NCBI GenBank assembly: GCA_029224185.1
Contig: CM055191.1
Location: 25,551,805-25,615,804, forward strand
From: Karalla daura
Taxonomy: Eukaryota > Chordata > Actinopteri > Chaetodontiformes > Leiognathidae
Length of the DNA stretch: 64,000 bases
Direction of reading: 5' to 3'
Made by a program: the position numbers and the translations under genes. The number at the start of each line of letters is the position of its first letter. Positions within the stretch are counted from its first letter, which is position 1. Below are positions 45,509 through 58,517 of the stretch, piece by piece. The notes under the pieces are model-generated. The model saw only the letters and a program-made list of their open reading frames with translations, was not told the DNA's origin and did not search any database.

Positions 45509-48500
45509 GGCTCAACTTGGCTTTCAGAACACATTACAGGCATTTTGCTGTGCAGTTTAGGCCAACATGATGAATATGGTAGAAAGAGCTATTGAAATGC
45601 ATCTTCCCACAGTTTGACGCTCGCAATTCTGTAAAACGGCCGAAATCGGCTTTGTGTTCACAATACAGGCAATTTGATGTATAGTAGAGGCCAACATGCC
45701 GAAGGTGGCAGCAAAAGCTTCTCAAATGCGTTTTCTGTTTCGCGTTTGCAGTTCTATAAAAAGGCTCAACTTGGCTTTCTTCACACATTACAGGCATTTT
45801 GCTGTGCAGTTTAGGCCAACATGATGAATGTGGTAGAATGAGCTTCTGAAATGCATCTTCCCACAGTTTGACGCTCGCAGTTCTGTGAAATGGCCGAAAT
45901 CGGCTTTGTGAACACAATACAGTCAATTTGCTGTGCAGTCGTGGCCAACATGCTGAAGGTGGCAGCAAAAGCTTCTCAAATGCGTTTTCTGTTTCGCGTT
46001 TGCAGTTCTATAAAAAGGCTCAACTTGGCTTTCTTCACACATCACAGGCATTTTGCTGTGCAGTTTGGGCCAACATGATGAATGTGGTAGAAAGAGCTTC
46101 TGAAATGCATTTTCACTCAGTTTCACGGTTGTAGTTCTGTGAAATGGCCGAAATCGGCTTTGTGAACACAATACAGGCAATTTGCTGTATAGTAGGGGCC
46201 AATATGCTGAAGGTGGCAGCAAAAGCTTCTCAAATGGGTTTTCTCAGTTTCGCGTTCGCAGTTCTATAAAAAGGCTCAACTTGGCCCAAACTGCACAGCA
46301 AAATGCCTGTAATGTGTTCAGAAAGCCAACATGATGAATGTGGTAGAAAGAGCTTCTGAAATGCATCTTCCCACAGTATGACGCTCGCAGTTCTGTAAAA
46401 CGGCCGAAATCGGCTTTGTGAACACAATACAGGCAATTTGCGGTTTAGTAGGGGCCAAAGTGCTGACCATGGAAGCAACAGCTTCTCAAATGCGTTTCTC
46501 AGTTTCGCGTTCGTAGTTCTATAAAAAGGCTCAACTTGGCTTTCAGAACACATTACAGGCATTTTGCTGTGCAGTTTAGGCCAACATGATGAATGTGGTA
46601 GAAAGAGCTTCTGAAATGCATCTTCCCACAGTTTGACGCTCGCAGTTCTGTAAAACGGCCGAAATCGGCTTTGTGTTCACAATATAGGCAATTTGATGTA
46701 TAGTAGAGGACAACATGCCGAAGGTGGCAGCAAAAGCTTCTCAAATGCGTTTTCTGTTTCGCGTTTGCAGTTCTATAAAAAGGCTCAACTTGGCCCAAAC
46801 TGCACAGCAAAATGCCTGTGTTGTGTTCAGAAAGCCAACATGATGAATGTGGTAGAAAGAGCTTCTGAAATGCATCTTCCCACAGTATGACGCTTGCAGT
46901 TCTGTGAAACGGCCGAAATCGGATCTGTGTTCACAATACAGGCAATTTGATGTATAGTAGAGGCCAACATGCTGAAGGTGGCAGCAAAAGCTTCTCAAAT
47001 GCGTTTTCTCAGTTTTGCGTTCGCAGTTCTATAAAAAGGCTCAACTTGGCTTTCTTCACACATTACAGGCATTTTGCTGTGCAGTCTGGGGCAACATGAT
47101 GAATGTGGTAGAAAGGGCGTCTGAAATGCATTTTCACTCAGTTTCACGGTTGTAGTTCTGTGAAACGGCCGAAATCGGCTTTGTGAACACAATACAGGCA
47201 ATTTGCTGTATAGTAGGGGCCAATATGCTGAAGGTGGCAGCAAAAGCTTCTCAAATGCGTTTTCTCAGTTTCGCGTTCGCAGTTCTATAAAAAGGCTCAA
47301 CTTGGCTTTCTTTACACATTACAGGCATTTTGCGGTGCAGTTTGGCCCAACATGATGAATGTGGTAGAAAGAGCTTCTGAAATGCATCTTCCCACAGTTT
47401 GAGGCTCGCAGTTCTGTGAAACGGCCGAAATCGGCATTGTGAACATAATACGGGCAATTTGCTCGACAGTAGTGGCCAAAATGCTGAGCATGGCAGCAAC
47501 AGCGTCTCGAATGCGTTTCTCAGTTTCGTGTTCGTAGTTCTATAAAAAGGCTCAACTTGGCTTTCAGAACACATTACAGGCATTTTGCTGTGCAGTTTAG
47601 GCCAACATGATGAATATGGTAGAAAGAGCTATTGAAATGCATCTTCCCACAGTTTGACGCTCGCAATTCTGTAAAACGGCCGAAATCGGCTTTGTGTTCA
47701 CAATACAGGCAATTTGATGTATAGTAGAGGCCAACATGCCGAAGGTGGCAGCAAAAGCTTCTCAAATGCGTTTTCTGTTTCGCGTTTGCAGTTCTATAAA
47801 AAGGCTCAACTTGGCTTTCTTCACACATTACAGGCATTTTGCTGTGCAGTTTAGGCCAACATGATGAATGTGGTAGAATGAGCTTCTGAAATGCATCTTC
47901 CCACAGTTTGACGCTCGCAGTTCTGTGAAATGGCCGAAATCGGCTTTGTGAACACAATACAGTCAATTTGCTGTGCAGTCGTGGCCAACATGCTGAAGGT
48001 GGCAGCAAAAGCTTCTCAAATGCGTTTTCTGTTTCGCGTTTGCAGTTCTATAAAAAGGCTCAACTTGGCTTTCTTCACACATCACAGGCATTTTGCTGTG
48101 CAGTTTGGGCCAACATGATGAATGTGGTAGAAAGAGCTTCTGAAATGCATTTTCACTCAGTTTCACGGTTGTAGTTCTGTGAAATGGCCGAAATCGGCTT
48201 TGTGAACACAATACAGGCAATTTGCTGTATAGTAGGGGCCAATATGCTGAAGGTGGCAGCAAAAGCTTCTCAAATGGGTTTTCTCAGTTTCGCGTTCGCA
48301 GTTCTATAAAAAGGCTCAACTTGGCCCAAACTGCACAGCAAAATGCCTGTAATGTGTTCAGAAAGCCAACATGATGAATGTGGTAGAAAGAGCTTCTGAA
48401 ATGCATCTTCCCACAGTATGACGCTCGCAGTTCTGTAAAACGGCCGAAATCGGCTTTGTGAACACAATACAGGCAATTTGCGGTTTAGTAGGGGCCAAAG

Positions 48501-49077
48501 TGCTGACCATGGAAGCAACAGCTTCTCAAATGCGTTTCTCAGTTTCGCGTTCGTAGTTCTATAAAAAGGCTCAACTTGGCTTTCAGAACACATTACAGGT
48601 TTTTTGCTGTGCAGTTTGGGCCAACATGATGAATGTGGTAGAAAGAGCTTCTGAAATGCACCTTCCCACAGTTTCACGCTCGCAGTTCTTTGAAACGGCC
48701 GAAATCGGCTTTTCGAACACAATACAGGCAATTTGCTGTACAGTAGAGGACAACATGCTGAACATGGCAGCAACAACTTCTCAAATGCGTTTCTCAGTTT
48801 CGTGTTCGTAGTTCTATTAAAAGGCTCAACTTGGCTTTCAGAACACATTGCAGGCATTTTGCTGTGCAGTTTGGGCCAACATGATGAATGTGGTAGAAAG
48901 AGCTTCTGAAATGCATCTTCCCACAGCTTCACGCTCGCAGTTCTGTGAAACGGCCGAAATCAGCATTGTGAACATAATACAGGCAATTTGCTCGACAGTA
49001 GTGGCCAAAATGCTGAGCATGGCAGCAACAGCGTCTCGAATGCGTTTCTCAGTTTCGTGTTCGTAGTTCTATAAAAA
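45509..49077. repeat. Block: A B C D M N O P A B C D E F (duplication copy 1)
   Basis: Fourteen monomers, 3,569 bp. The D-to-M junction at 46273/46528 skips E to L and recurs at 54691/54946 in the matching copy. Private changes in the O at 47038 (GCAGTCTGGGGC) are absent from the other copy. Confidence 0.9.
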
Positions 49078-50862
49078 GGCTCAACTTGGCTTTCAGAACA
49101 CATTACAGGCATTTTGCTGTGCAGTTTAGGCCAACATGATGAATGTGGTAGAAAGAGCTTCTGAAATGCATCTTCCCACAGTTTGACGCTCGCAGTTCTG
49201 TAAAACGGCCGAAATCGGCTTTGTGTTCACAATATAGGCAATTTGATGTATAGTAGAGGCCAACATGCCGAAGGTGGCAGCAAAAGCTTCTCAAATGCGT
49301 CTTCTCAGCTTCGCGTTCGCAGTTCTACAAATAGGCTCAACTTGGCTTTCTTCACACATTACAGGCATTTTGCTGTGCAGTTTAGGCCAACATGATGAAT
49401 GTGGTAGAAAGAGTTTCTGAAATGCATCTTCCCACAGTTTGACGCTCGCATTTCTGTGAAATGGCCGAAATCGGCTTTGTGAACACAATACAGTCAATTT
49501 GCTGTGCAGTCGTGGCCAACATGCTGAAGGTGGCAGCAAAAGCTTCTCAAATGCGTTTTCTGTTTCGCGTTTGCAGTTCTATAAAAAGGCTCAACTTGGC
49601 CCAAACTGCACAGCAAAATGCCTGTATTGTGTTCAGAAAGCCAACATGATGAATGTGGTAGAAAGAGCTTCTGAAATGCATTTTCACTCAGTTTCACGGT
49701 TGTCGTTCTGTGAAATGGCCGAAATCGGCTTTGTGAACACAATACAGGTAATTTGCGGTTTAGTAGGGGCCAAAGTGCTGACCATGGAAGCAACAGCTTC
49801 TCAAATGCGTTTCTCAGTTTCGTGTTCGTAGTTCTATTAAAAGGCTCAACTTGGCTTTCAGAACACATTGCAGGCATTTTGCTGTGCAGTTTGGGCCAAC
49901 ATGATGAATGTGGTAGAAAGAGCTTCTGAAATGCATCTTCCCACAGTTTCACACTTGCAGTTCTGTGAAACGGCCGAAATCGGCTTTGTGAACACAATAC
50001 AGGCAATTTGCTGTACAGTCGTGGCCAACATGCTGAAGGTGGCAGCAAAAGCTTCTCAAATGCGTTTCTCAGTTTCGTGTTCGTAGTTCTATAAAAAGGC
50101 TCAACTTGGCTTTCAGAACACATTACAGGCATTTTGCTGTGCAGTTTGGGCCAACATGATGAATTTGGTAGAAAGAGCTTCTGACATGCATTTTCACTCA
50201 GTTTCACGGTTGTAGTTCTGTGAAACGGCCGAAATCGGCTTTGTGAACACAATACAGGCAATTTGATGTATAGTAGAGGCCAACATGCTGAAGGTGGCAG
50301 CAAAAGCTTCTCAAATGCGTCTTCGCAGTTTCGCGTTTGCAGTTCTATAAAAAGGCTCAACTTGGCTTTCAGAACACATTACAGGCATTTTGCTGTGCAG
50401 TTTGGGCCAACATGATGAATGTGGTAGAAAGAGCTTCTGAAATGCATCTTCCCACAGTTTGACGCTTGCAGTTCTGTGAAACGGCCGAAATCGGCTTTGT
50501 GAACACAATACAGGCAATTTGCGGTTTAGTAGGGGCCAAAGTGCTGACCATGGAAGCAACAGCTTCTCAAATGCGTTTCTCAGTTTCGCGTTCGTAGTTC
50601 TATAAAAAGGCTCAACTTGGCTTTCAGAACACATTACAGGTTTTTTGCTGTGCAGTTTGGGCCAACATGATGAATGTGGTAGAAAGAGCTTCTGAAATGC
50701 ACCTTCCCACAGTTTCACGCTCGCAGTTCTTTGAAACGGCCGAAATCGGCTTTTCGAACACAATACAGGCAATTTGCTGTACAGTAGAGGACAACATGCT
50801 GAGCATGGCAGCAACAACTTCTCAAATGCGTTTTCTGTTTCGCGTTTGCAGTTGTATAAAAA
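49078..50862. repeat. Block: H I J/Z' X Y Z E''
   Basis: H follows F directly, then the J/Z' chimera carries the order into X Y Z and the recurrent E'' junction. Confidence 0.88.
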
Positions 50863-53800
50863 GGCTCAACTTGGCCCAAACTGCACAGCAAAATGCCTGT
50901 ATTGTGTTCAGAAAGCCAACATGATGAATGTGGTAGAAAGAGCTTCTGAAATGCATCTTCCCACAGTATGACGCTTGCAGTTCTGTGAAACGGCCGAAAT
51001 CGGATCTGTGTTCACAATACAGGCAATTTGATGTATAGTAGAGGCCAACATGCTGAAGGTGGCAGCAAAAGCTTCTCAAATGCGTTTTCTCAGTTTTGCG
51101 TTCGCAGTTCTATAAAAAGGCTCAACTTGGCTTTCTTCACTCATTACAGGCATTTTGCTGTGCAGTTTGGGCCAACATGATGAATGTGGTAGAAAGGGCG
51201 TCTGAAATGCATTTTCACTCAGTTTCACGGTTGTAGTTCTGTGAAACGGCCGAAATCGGCTTTGTGAACACAATACAGGCAATTTGCTGTATAGTAGGGG
51301 CCAATATGCTGAAGGTGGCAGCAAAAGCTTCTCAAATGCGTTTTCTCAGTTTCGCGTTCGCAGTTCTATAAAAAGGCTCAACTTGGCTTTCTTTACACAT
51401 TACAGGCATTTTGCGGTGCAGTTTGGCCCAACATGATGAATGTGGTAGAAAGAGCTTCTGAAATGCATCTTCCCACAGCTTCACGCTCGCAGTTCTGTGA
51501 AACGGCCAAAATCGGCATTGTGAACATAATACAGGCAATTTGCTCGACAGTAGTGGCCAAAATGCTGAGCATGGCAGCAACAGCGTCTCGAATGCGTTTC
51601 TCAGTTTCGTGTTCGTAGTTCTATAAAAAGGCTCAACTTGGCTTTCAGAACACATTACAGGCATTTTGCTGTGCAGTTTAGGCCAACATGATGAATGTGG
51701 TAGAAAGAGCTTCTGAAATGCATCTTCCCACAGTTTGACGCTCGCAGTTCTGTAAAACGGCCGAAATCGGCTTTGTGTTCACAATATAGGCAATTTGATG
51801 TATAGTAGAGGCCAACATGCCGAAGGTGGCAGCAAAAGCTTCTCAAATGCGTCTTCTCAGCTTCGCGTTCGCAGTTCTACAAATAGGCTCAACTTGGCTT
51901 TCTTCACACATTACAGGCATTTTGCTGTGCAGTTTAGGCCAACATGATGAATGTGGTAGAAAGAGTTTCTGAAATGCATCTTCCCACAGTTTGACGCTCG
52001 CATTTCTGTGAAATGGCCGAAATCGGCTTTGTGAACACAATACAGTCAATTTGCTGTGCAGTCGTGGCCAACATGCTGAAGGTGGCAGCAAAAGCTTCTC
52101 AAATGCGTTTTCTGTTTCGCGTTTGCAGTTCTATAAAAAGGCTCAACTTGGCCCAAACTGCACAGCAAAATGCCTGTATTGTGTTCAGAAAGCCAACATG
52201 ATGAATGTGGTAGAAAGAGCTTCTGAAATGCATTTTCACTCAGTTTCACGGTTGTCGTTCTGTGAAATGGCCGAAATCGGCTTTGTGAACACAATACAGG
52301 CAATTTGCTGTATAGTAGGGGCCAATATGCTGAAGGTGGCAGCAAAAGCTTCTCAAATGCGTTTTCTCAGTTTCGCGTTCGCAGTTCTATAAAAAGGCTC
52401 AACTTGGCCCAAACTGCACAGCAAAATGCCTGTAATGTGTTCAGAAAGCCAACATGATGAATGTGGTAGAAAGAGCTTCTGAAATGCATCTTCCCACAGT
52501 ATGACGCTCGCAGTTCTGTAAAACGGCCGAAATCGGCTTTGTGAACACAATACAGGCAATTTGCGGTTTAGTAGGGGCCAAAGTGCTGACCATGGAAGCA
52601 ACAGCTTCTCAAATGCGTTTCTCTGTTTCGCGTTCGTAGTTCTATAAAAAGGCTCAACTTGGCTTTCAGAACACATTACAGGCATTTTGCTGTGCAGTTT
52701 AGGCCAACATGATGAATGTGGTAGAAAGAGCTTCTGAAATGCATCTTCCCACAGTTTGACGCTCGCAGTTCTGTAAAACGGCCGAAATCGGCTTTGTGAA
52801 CACAATACAGGCAATTTGCGGTTTAGTAGGGGCCAAAGTGCTGACCATGGAAGCAACAGCTTCTCAAATGCGTTTCTCAGTTTCGCGTTCGTAGTTCTAT
52901 AAAAAGGCTCAACTTGGCTTTCAGAACACATTACAGGCATTTTGCTGTGCAGTTTAGGCCAACATGATGAATGTGGTAGAAAGAGCTTCTGAAATGCATC
53001 TTCCCACAGTTTGACGCTCGCAGTTCTGTAAAACGGCCGAAATCGGCTTTGTGTTCACAATATAGGCAATTTGATGTATAGTAGAGGACAACATGCCGAA
53101 GGTGGCAGCAAAAGCTTCTCAAATGCGTTTTCTGTTTCGCGTTTGCAGTTCTATAAAAAGGCTCAACTTGGCCCAAACTGCACAGCAAAATGCCTGTATT
53201 GTGTTCAGAAAGCCAACATGATGAATGTGGTAGAAAGAGCTTCTGAAATGCATCTTCCCACAGTATGACGCTTGCAGTTCTGTGAAACGGCCGAAATCGG
53301 ATCTGTGTTCACAATACAGGCAATTTGATGTATAGTAGAGGCCAACATGCTGAAGGTGGCAGCAAAAGCTTCTCAAATGCGTTTTCTCAGTTTTGCGTTC
53401 GCAGTTCTATAAAAAGGCTCAACTTGGCTTTCTTCACACATTACAGGCATTTTGCTGTGCAGTTTGGGCCAACATGATGAATGTGGTAGAAAGGGCGTCT
53501 GAAATGCATTTTCACTCAGTTTCACGGTTGTAGTTCTGTGAAACGGCCAAAATCGGCTTTGTGAACACAATACAGGCAATTTGCTGTATAGTAGGGGCCA
53601 ATATGCTGAAGGTGGCAGCAAAAGCTTCTCAAATGCGTTTTCTCAGTTTCGCGTTCGCAGTTCTATAAAAAGGCTCAACTTGGCTTTCTTTACACATTAC
53701 AGGCATTTTGCGGTGCAGTTTGGCCCAACATGATGAATGTGGTAGAAAGAGCTTCTGAAATGCATCTTCCCACAGTTTGAGGCTCGCAGTTCTGTGAAAC

Positions 53801-53926
53801 GGCCGAAATCGGCATTGTGAACATAATACGGGCAATTTGCTCGACAGTAGTGGCCAAAATGCTGAGCATGGCAGCAACAGCGTCTCGAATGCGTTTCTCA
53901 GTTTCGTGTTCGTAGTTCTATAAAAA
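50863..53926. repeat. Block: N O G' H I J K L M N O P
   Basis: Twelve monomers with the same order as the start of the 18-mer unit. The second N is TATT and its O at 53416 carries GGCCAAAATCGG, as in copy 3 of the 18-mer (O at 41427). Confidence 0.9.
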
Positions 53927-56900
53927 GGCTCAACTTGGCTTTCAGAACACATTACAGGCATTTTGCTGTGCAGTTTAGGCCAACATGATGAATATGGTAG
54001 AAAGAGCTATTGAAATGCATCTTCCCACAGTTTGACGCTCGCAATTCTGTAAAACGGCCGAAATCGGCTTTGTGTTCACAATACAGGCAATTTGATGTAT
54101 AGTAGAGGCCAACATGCCGAAGGTGGCAGCAAAAGCTTCTCAAATGCGTTTTCTGTTTCGCGTTTGCAGTTCTATAAAAAGGCTCAACTTGGCTTTCTTC
54201 ACACATTACAGGCATTTTGCTGTGCAGTTTAGGCCAACATGATGAATGTGGTAGAATGAGCTTCTGAAATGCATCTTCCCACAGTTTGACGCTCGCAGTT
54301 CTGTGAAATGGCCGAAATCGGCTTTGTGAACACAATACAGTCAATTTGCTGTGCAGTCGTGGCCAACATGCTGAAGGTGGCAGCAAAAGCTTCTCAAATG
54401 CGTTTTCTGTTTCGCGTTTGCAGTTCTATAAAAAGGCTCAACTTGGCTTTCTTCACACATCACAGGCATTTTGCTGTGCAGTTTGGGCCAACATGATGAA
54501 TGTGGTAGAAAGAGCTTCTGAAATGCATTTTCACTCAGTTTCACGGTTGTAGTTCTGTGAAATGGCCGAAATCGGCTTTGTGAACACAATACAGGCAATT
54601 TGCTGTATAGTAGGGGCCAATATGCTGAAGGTGGCAGCAAAAGCTTCTCAAATGGGTTTTCTCAGTTTCGCGTTCGCAGTTCTATAAAAAGGCTCAACTT
54701 GGCCCAAACTGCACAGCAAAATGCCTGTAATGTGTTCAGAAAGCCAACATGATGAATGTGGTAGAAAGAGCTTCTGAAATGCATCTTCCCACAGTATGAC
54801 GCTCGCAGTTCTGTAAAACGGCCGAAATCGGCTTTGTGAACACAATACAGGCAATTTGCGGTTTAGTAGGGGCCAAAGTGCTGACCATGGAAGCAACAGC
54901 TTCTCAAATGCGTTTCTCAGTTTCGCGTTCGTAGTTCTATAAAAAGGCTCAACTTGGCTTTCAGAACACATTACAGGCATTTTGCTGTGCAGTTTAGGCC
55001 AACATGATGAATGTGGTAGAAAGAGCTTCTGAAATGCATCTTCCCACAGTTTGACGCTCGCAGTTCTGTAAAACGGCCGAAATCGGCTTTGTGTTCACAA
55101 TATAGGCAATTTGATGTATAGTAGAGGACAACATGCCGAAGGTGGCAGCAAAAGCTTCTCAAATGCGTTTTCTGTTTCGCGTTTGCAGTTCTATAAAAAG
55201 GCTCAACTTGGCCCAAACTGCACAGCAAAATGCCTGTGTTGTGTTCAGAAAGCCAACATGATGAATGTGGTAGAAAGAGCTTCTGAAATGCATCTTCCCA
55301 CAGTATGACGCTTGCAGTTCTGTGAAACGGCCGAAATCGGATCTGTGTTCACAATACAGGCAATTTGATGTATAGTAGAGGCCAACATGCTGAAGGTGGC
55401 AGCAAAAGCTTCTCAAATGCGTTTTCTCAGTTTTGCGTTCGCAGTTCTATAAAAAGGCTCAACTTGGCTTTCTTCACACATTACAGGCATTTTGCTGTGC
55501 AGTTTGGGCCAACATGATGAATGTGGTAGAAAGGGCGTCTGAAATGCATTTTCACTCAGTTTCACGGTTGTAGTTCTGTGAAACGGCCGAAATCGGCTTT
55601 GTGAACACAATACAGGCAATTTGCTGTATAGTAGGGGCCAATATGCTGAAGGTGGCAGCAAAAGCTTCTCAAATGCGTTTTCTCAGTTTCGCGTTCGCAG
55701 TTCTATAAAAAGGCTCAACTTGGCTTTCTTTACACATTACAGGCATTTTGCGGTGCAGTTTGGCCCAACATGATGAATGTGGTAGAAAGAGCTTCTGAAA
55801 TGCATCTTCCCACAGTTTGAGGCTCGCAGTTCTGTGAAACGGCCGAAATCGGCATTGTGAACATAATACGGGCAATTTGCTCGACAGTAGTGGCCAAAAT
55901 GCTGAGCATGGCAGCAACAGCGTCTCGAATGCGTTTCTCAGTTTCGTGTTCGTAGTTCTATAAAAAGGCTCAACTTGGCTTTCAGAACACATTACAGGCA
56001 TTTTGCTGTGCAGTTTAGGCCAACATGATGAATATGGTAGAAAGAGCTATTGAAATGCATCTTCCCACAGTTTGACGCTCGCAATTCTGTAAAACGGCCG
56101 AAATCGGCTTTGTGTTCACAATACAGGCAATTTGATGTATAGTAGAGGCCAACATGCCGAAGGTGGCAGCAAAAGCTTCTCAAATGCGTTTTCTGTTTCG
56201 CGTTTGCAGTTCTATAAAAAGGCTCAACTTGGCTTTCTTCACACATTACAGGCATTTTGCTGTGCAGTTTAGGCCAACATGATGAATGTGGTAGAATGAG
56301 CTTCTGAAATGCATCTTCCCACAGTTTGACGCTCGCAGTTCTGTGAAATGGCCGAAATCGGCTTTGTGAACACAATACAGTCAATTTGCTGTGCAGTCGT
56401 GGCCAACATGCTGAAGGTGGCAGCAAAAGCTTCTCAAATGCGTTTTCTGTTTCGCGTTTGCAGTTCTATAAAAAGGCTCAACTTGGCTTTCTTCACACAT
56501 CACAGGCATTTTGCTGTGCAGTTTGGGCCAACATGATGAATTTGGTAGAAAGAGCTTCTGAAATGCATTTTCACTCAGTTTCACGGTTGTAGTTCTGTGA
56601 AATGGCCGAAATCGGCTTTGTGAACACAATACAGGCAATTTGCTGTATAGTAGGGGCCAATATGCTGAAGGTGGCAGCAAAAGCTTCTCAAATGGGTTTT
56701 CTCAGTTTCGCGTTCGCAGTTCTATAAAAAGGCTCAACTTGGCCCAAACTGCACAGCAAAATGCCTGTAATGTGTTCAGAAAGCCAACATGATGAATGTG
56801 GTAGAAAGAGCTTCTGAAATGCATCTTCCCACAGTATGACGCTCGCAGTTCTGTAAAACGGCCGAAATCGGCTTTGTGAACACAATACAGGCAATTTGCG

Positions 56901-57495
56901 GTTTAGTAGGGGCCAAAGTGCTGACCATGGAAGCAACAGCTTCTCAAATGCGTTTCTCAGTTTCGCGTTCGTAGTTCTATAAAAAGGCTCAACTTGGCTT
57001 TCAGAACACATTACAGGTTTTTTGCTGTGCAGTTTGGGCCAACATGATGAATGTGGTAGAAAGAGCTTCTGAAATGCACCTTCCCACAGTTTCACGCTCG
57101 CAGTTCTTTGAAACGGCCGAAATCGGCTTTTCGAACACAATACAGGCAATTTGCTGTACAGTAGAGGACAACATGCTGAACATGGCAGCAACAACTTCTC
57201 AAATGCGTTTCTCAGTTTCGTGTTCGTAGTTCTATTAAAAGGCTCAACTTGGCTTTCAGAACACATTGCAGGCATTTTGCTGTGCAGTTTGGGCCAACAT
57301 GATGAATGTGGTAGAAAGAGCTTCTGAAATGCATCTTCCCACAGCTTCACGCTCGCAGTTCTGTGAAACGGCCGAAATCAGCATTGTGAACATAATACAG
57401 GCAATTTGCTCGACAGTAGTGGCCAAAATGCTGAGCATGGCAGCAACAGCGTCTCGAATGCGTTTCTCAGTTTCGTGTTCGTAGTTCTATAAAAA
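53927..57495. repeat. Block: A B C D M N O P A B C D E F (duplication copy 2)
   Basis: It has the same 14 monomers as 45509-49077 at an exact offset of 8,418 bp (33 monomers), including the D-to-M junction and the TGTT tag in N. A private AATTTGGTAG lies in the C at 56475. Confidence 0.9.
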
Positions 57496-57751
57496 GGCTC
57501 AACTTGGCTTTCAGAACACATAACAGGCATTTTGCGGTGCAGTTTGGCCCAACATGATGAATGTGGTAGAAAGAGCTTCTGAAATGCATCTTCCCACAGC
57601 TTCACGCTCGCAGTTCTGTAAAACGGCCGAAATCGGCTTTGTGTTCACAATATAGGCAATTTGATGTATAGTAGAGGCCAACATGCCGAAGGTGGCAGCA
57701 AAAGCTTCTCAAATGCGTCTTCTCAGCTTCGCGTTCGCAGTTCTACAAATA
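57496..57751. repeat. Chimeric monomer G/H (256 bp)
   Basis: The left arm and A half are G (GAACACATAACAGG, TTTGGCCC, CAGCTTCACGCTCG), then it switches to H at TCTGTAAAACGG (GTGTTCACAATATAGG, CTTCTCAGCTTCG, TACAAATAGG). It joins F to I with the loss of one monomer. Confidence 0.87.
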
Positions 57752-58261
57752 GGCTCAACTTGGCTTTCTTCACACATTACAGGCATTTTGCTGTGCAGTT
57801 TAGGCCAACATGATGAATGTGGTAGAAAGAGTTTCTGAAATGCATCTTCCCACAGTTTGACGCTCGCATTTCTGTGAAATGGCCGAAATCGGCTTTGTGA
57901 ACACAATACAGTCAATTTGCTGTGCAGTCGTGGCCAACATGCTGAAGGTGGCAGCAAAAGCTTCTCAAATGCGTTTTCTGTTTCGCGTTTGCAGTTCTAT
58001 AAAAAGGCTCAACTTGGCCCAAACTGCACAGCAAAATGCCTGTATTGTGTTCAGAAAGCCAACATGATGAATGTGGTAGAAAGAGCTTCTGAAATGCATT
58101 TTCACTCAGTTTCACGGTTGTCGTTCTGTGAAATGGCCGAAATCGGCTTTGTGAACACAATACAGGCAATTTGCTGTATAGTAGGGGCCAATATGCTGAA
58201 GGTGGCAGCAAAAGCTTCTCAAATGCGTTTTCTCAGTTTCGCGTTCGCAGTTCTATAAAAA

Positions 58262-58517
58262 GGCTCAACTTGGCCCAAACTGCACAGCAAAATGCCTGTA
58301 ATGTGTTCAGAAAGCCAACATGATGAATGTGGTAGAAAGAGCTTCTGAAAAGCATCTTCCCACAGTATGACGCTCGCAGTTCTGTAAAACGGCCGAAATC
58401 GGCTTTGTGAACACAATACAGGCAATTTGCTGTATAGTAGGGGCCAATATGCTGAAGGTGGCAGCAAAAGCTTCTCAAATGCGTTTTCTCAGTTTCGCGT
58501 TCGCAGTTCTATAAAAA
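58262..58517. repeat. Chimeric monomer K/O (256 bp)
   Basis: It begins as K with the TAAT inversion and CAGTATGACG but has the ATAGTAGGGGCCAATATG B half and the 256-bp end of O, followed by P. A second copy starts at 63618. The first carries a private GAAAAGCATCTT. The exchange deletes L, M and N. Confidence 0.85.

Larger units (their letters stand above)
57496..58517. repeat. Block: G/H I J K/O
   Basis: A short segment of two chimeras around I and J. It connects the F at 57241 to the P at 58518. Confidence 0.87.
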
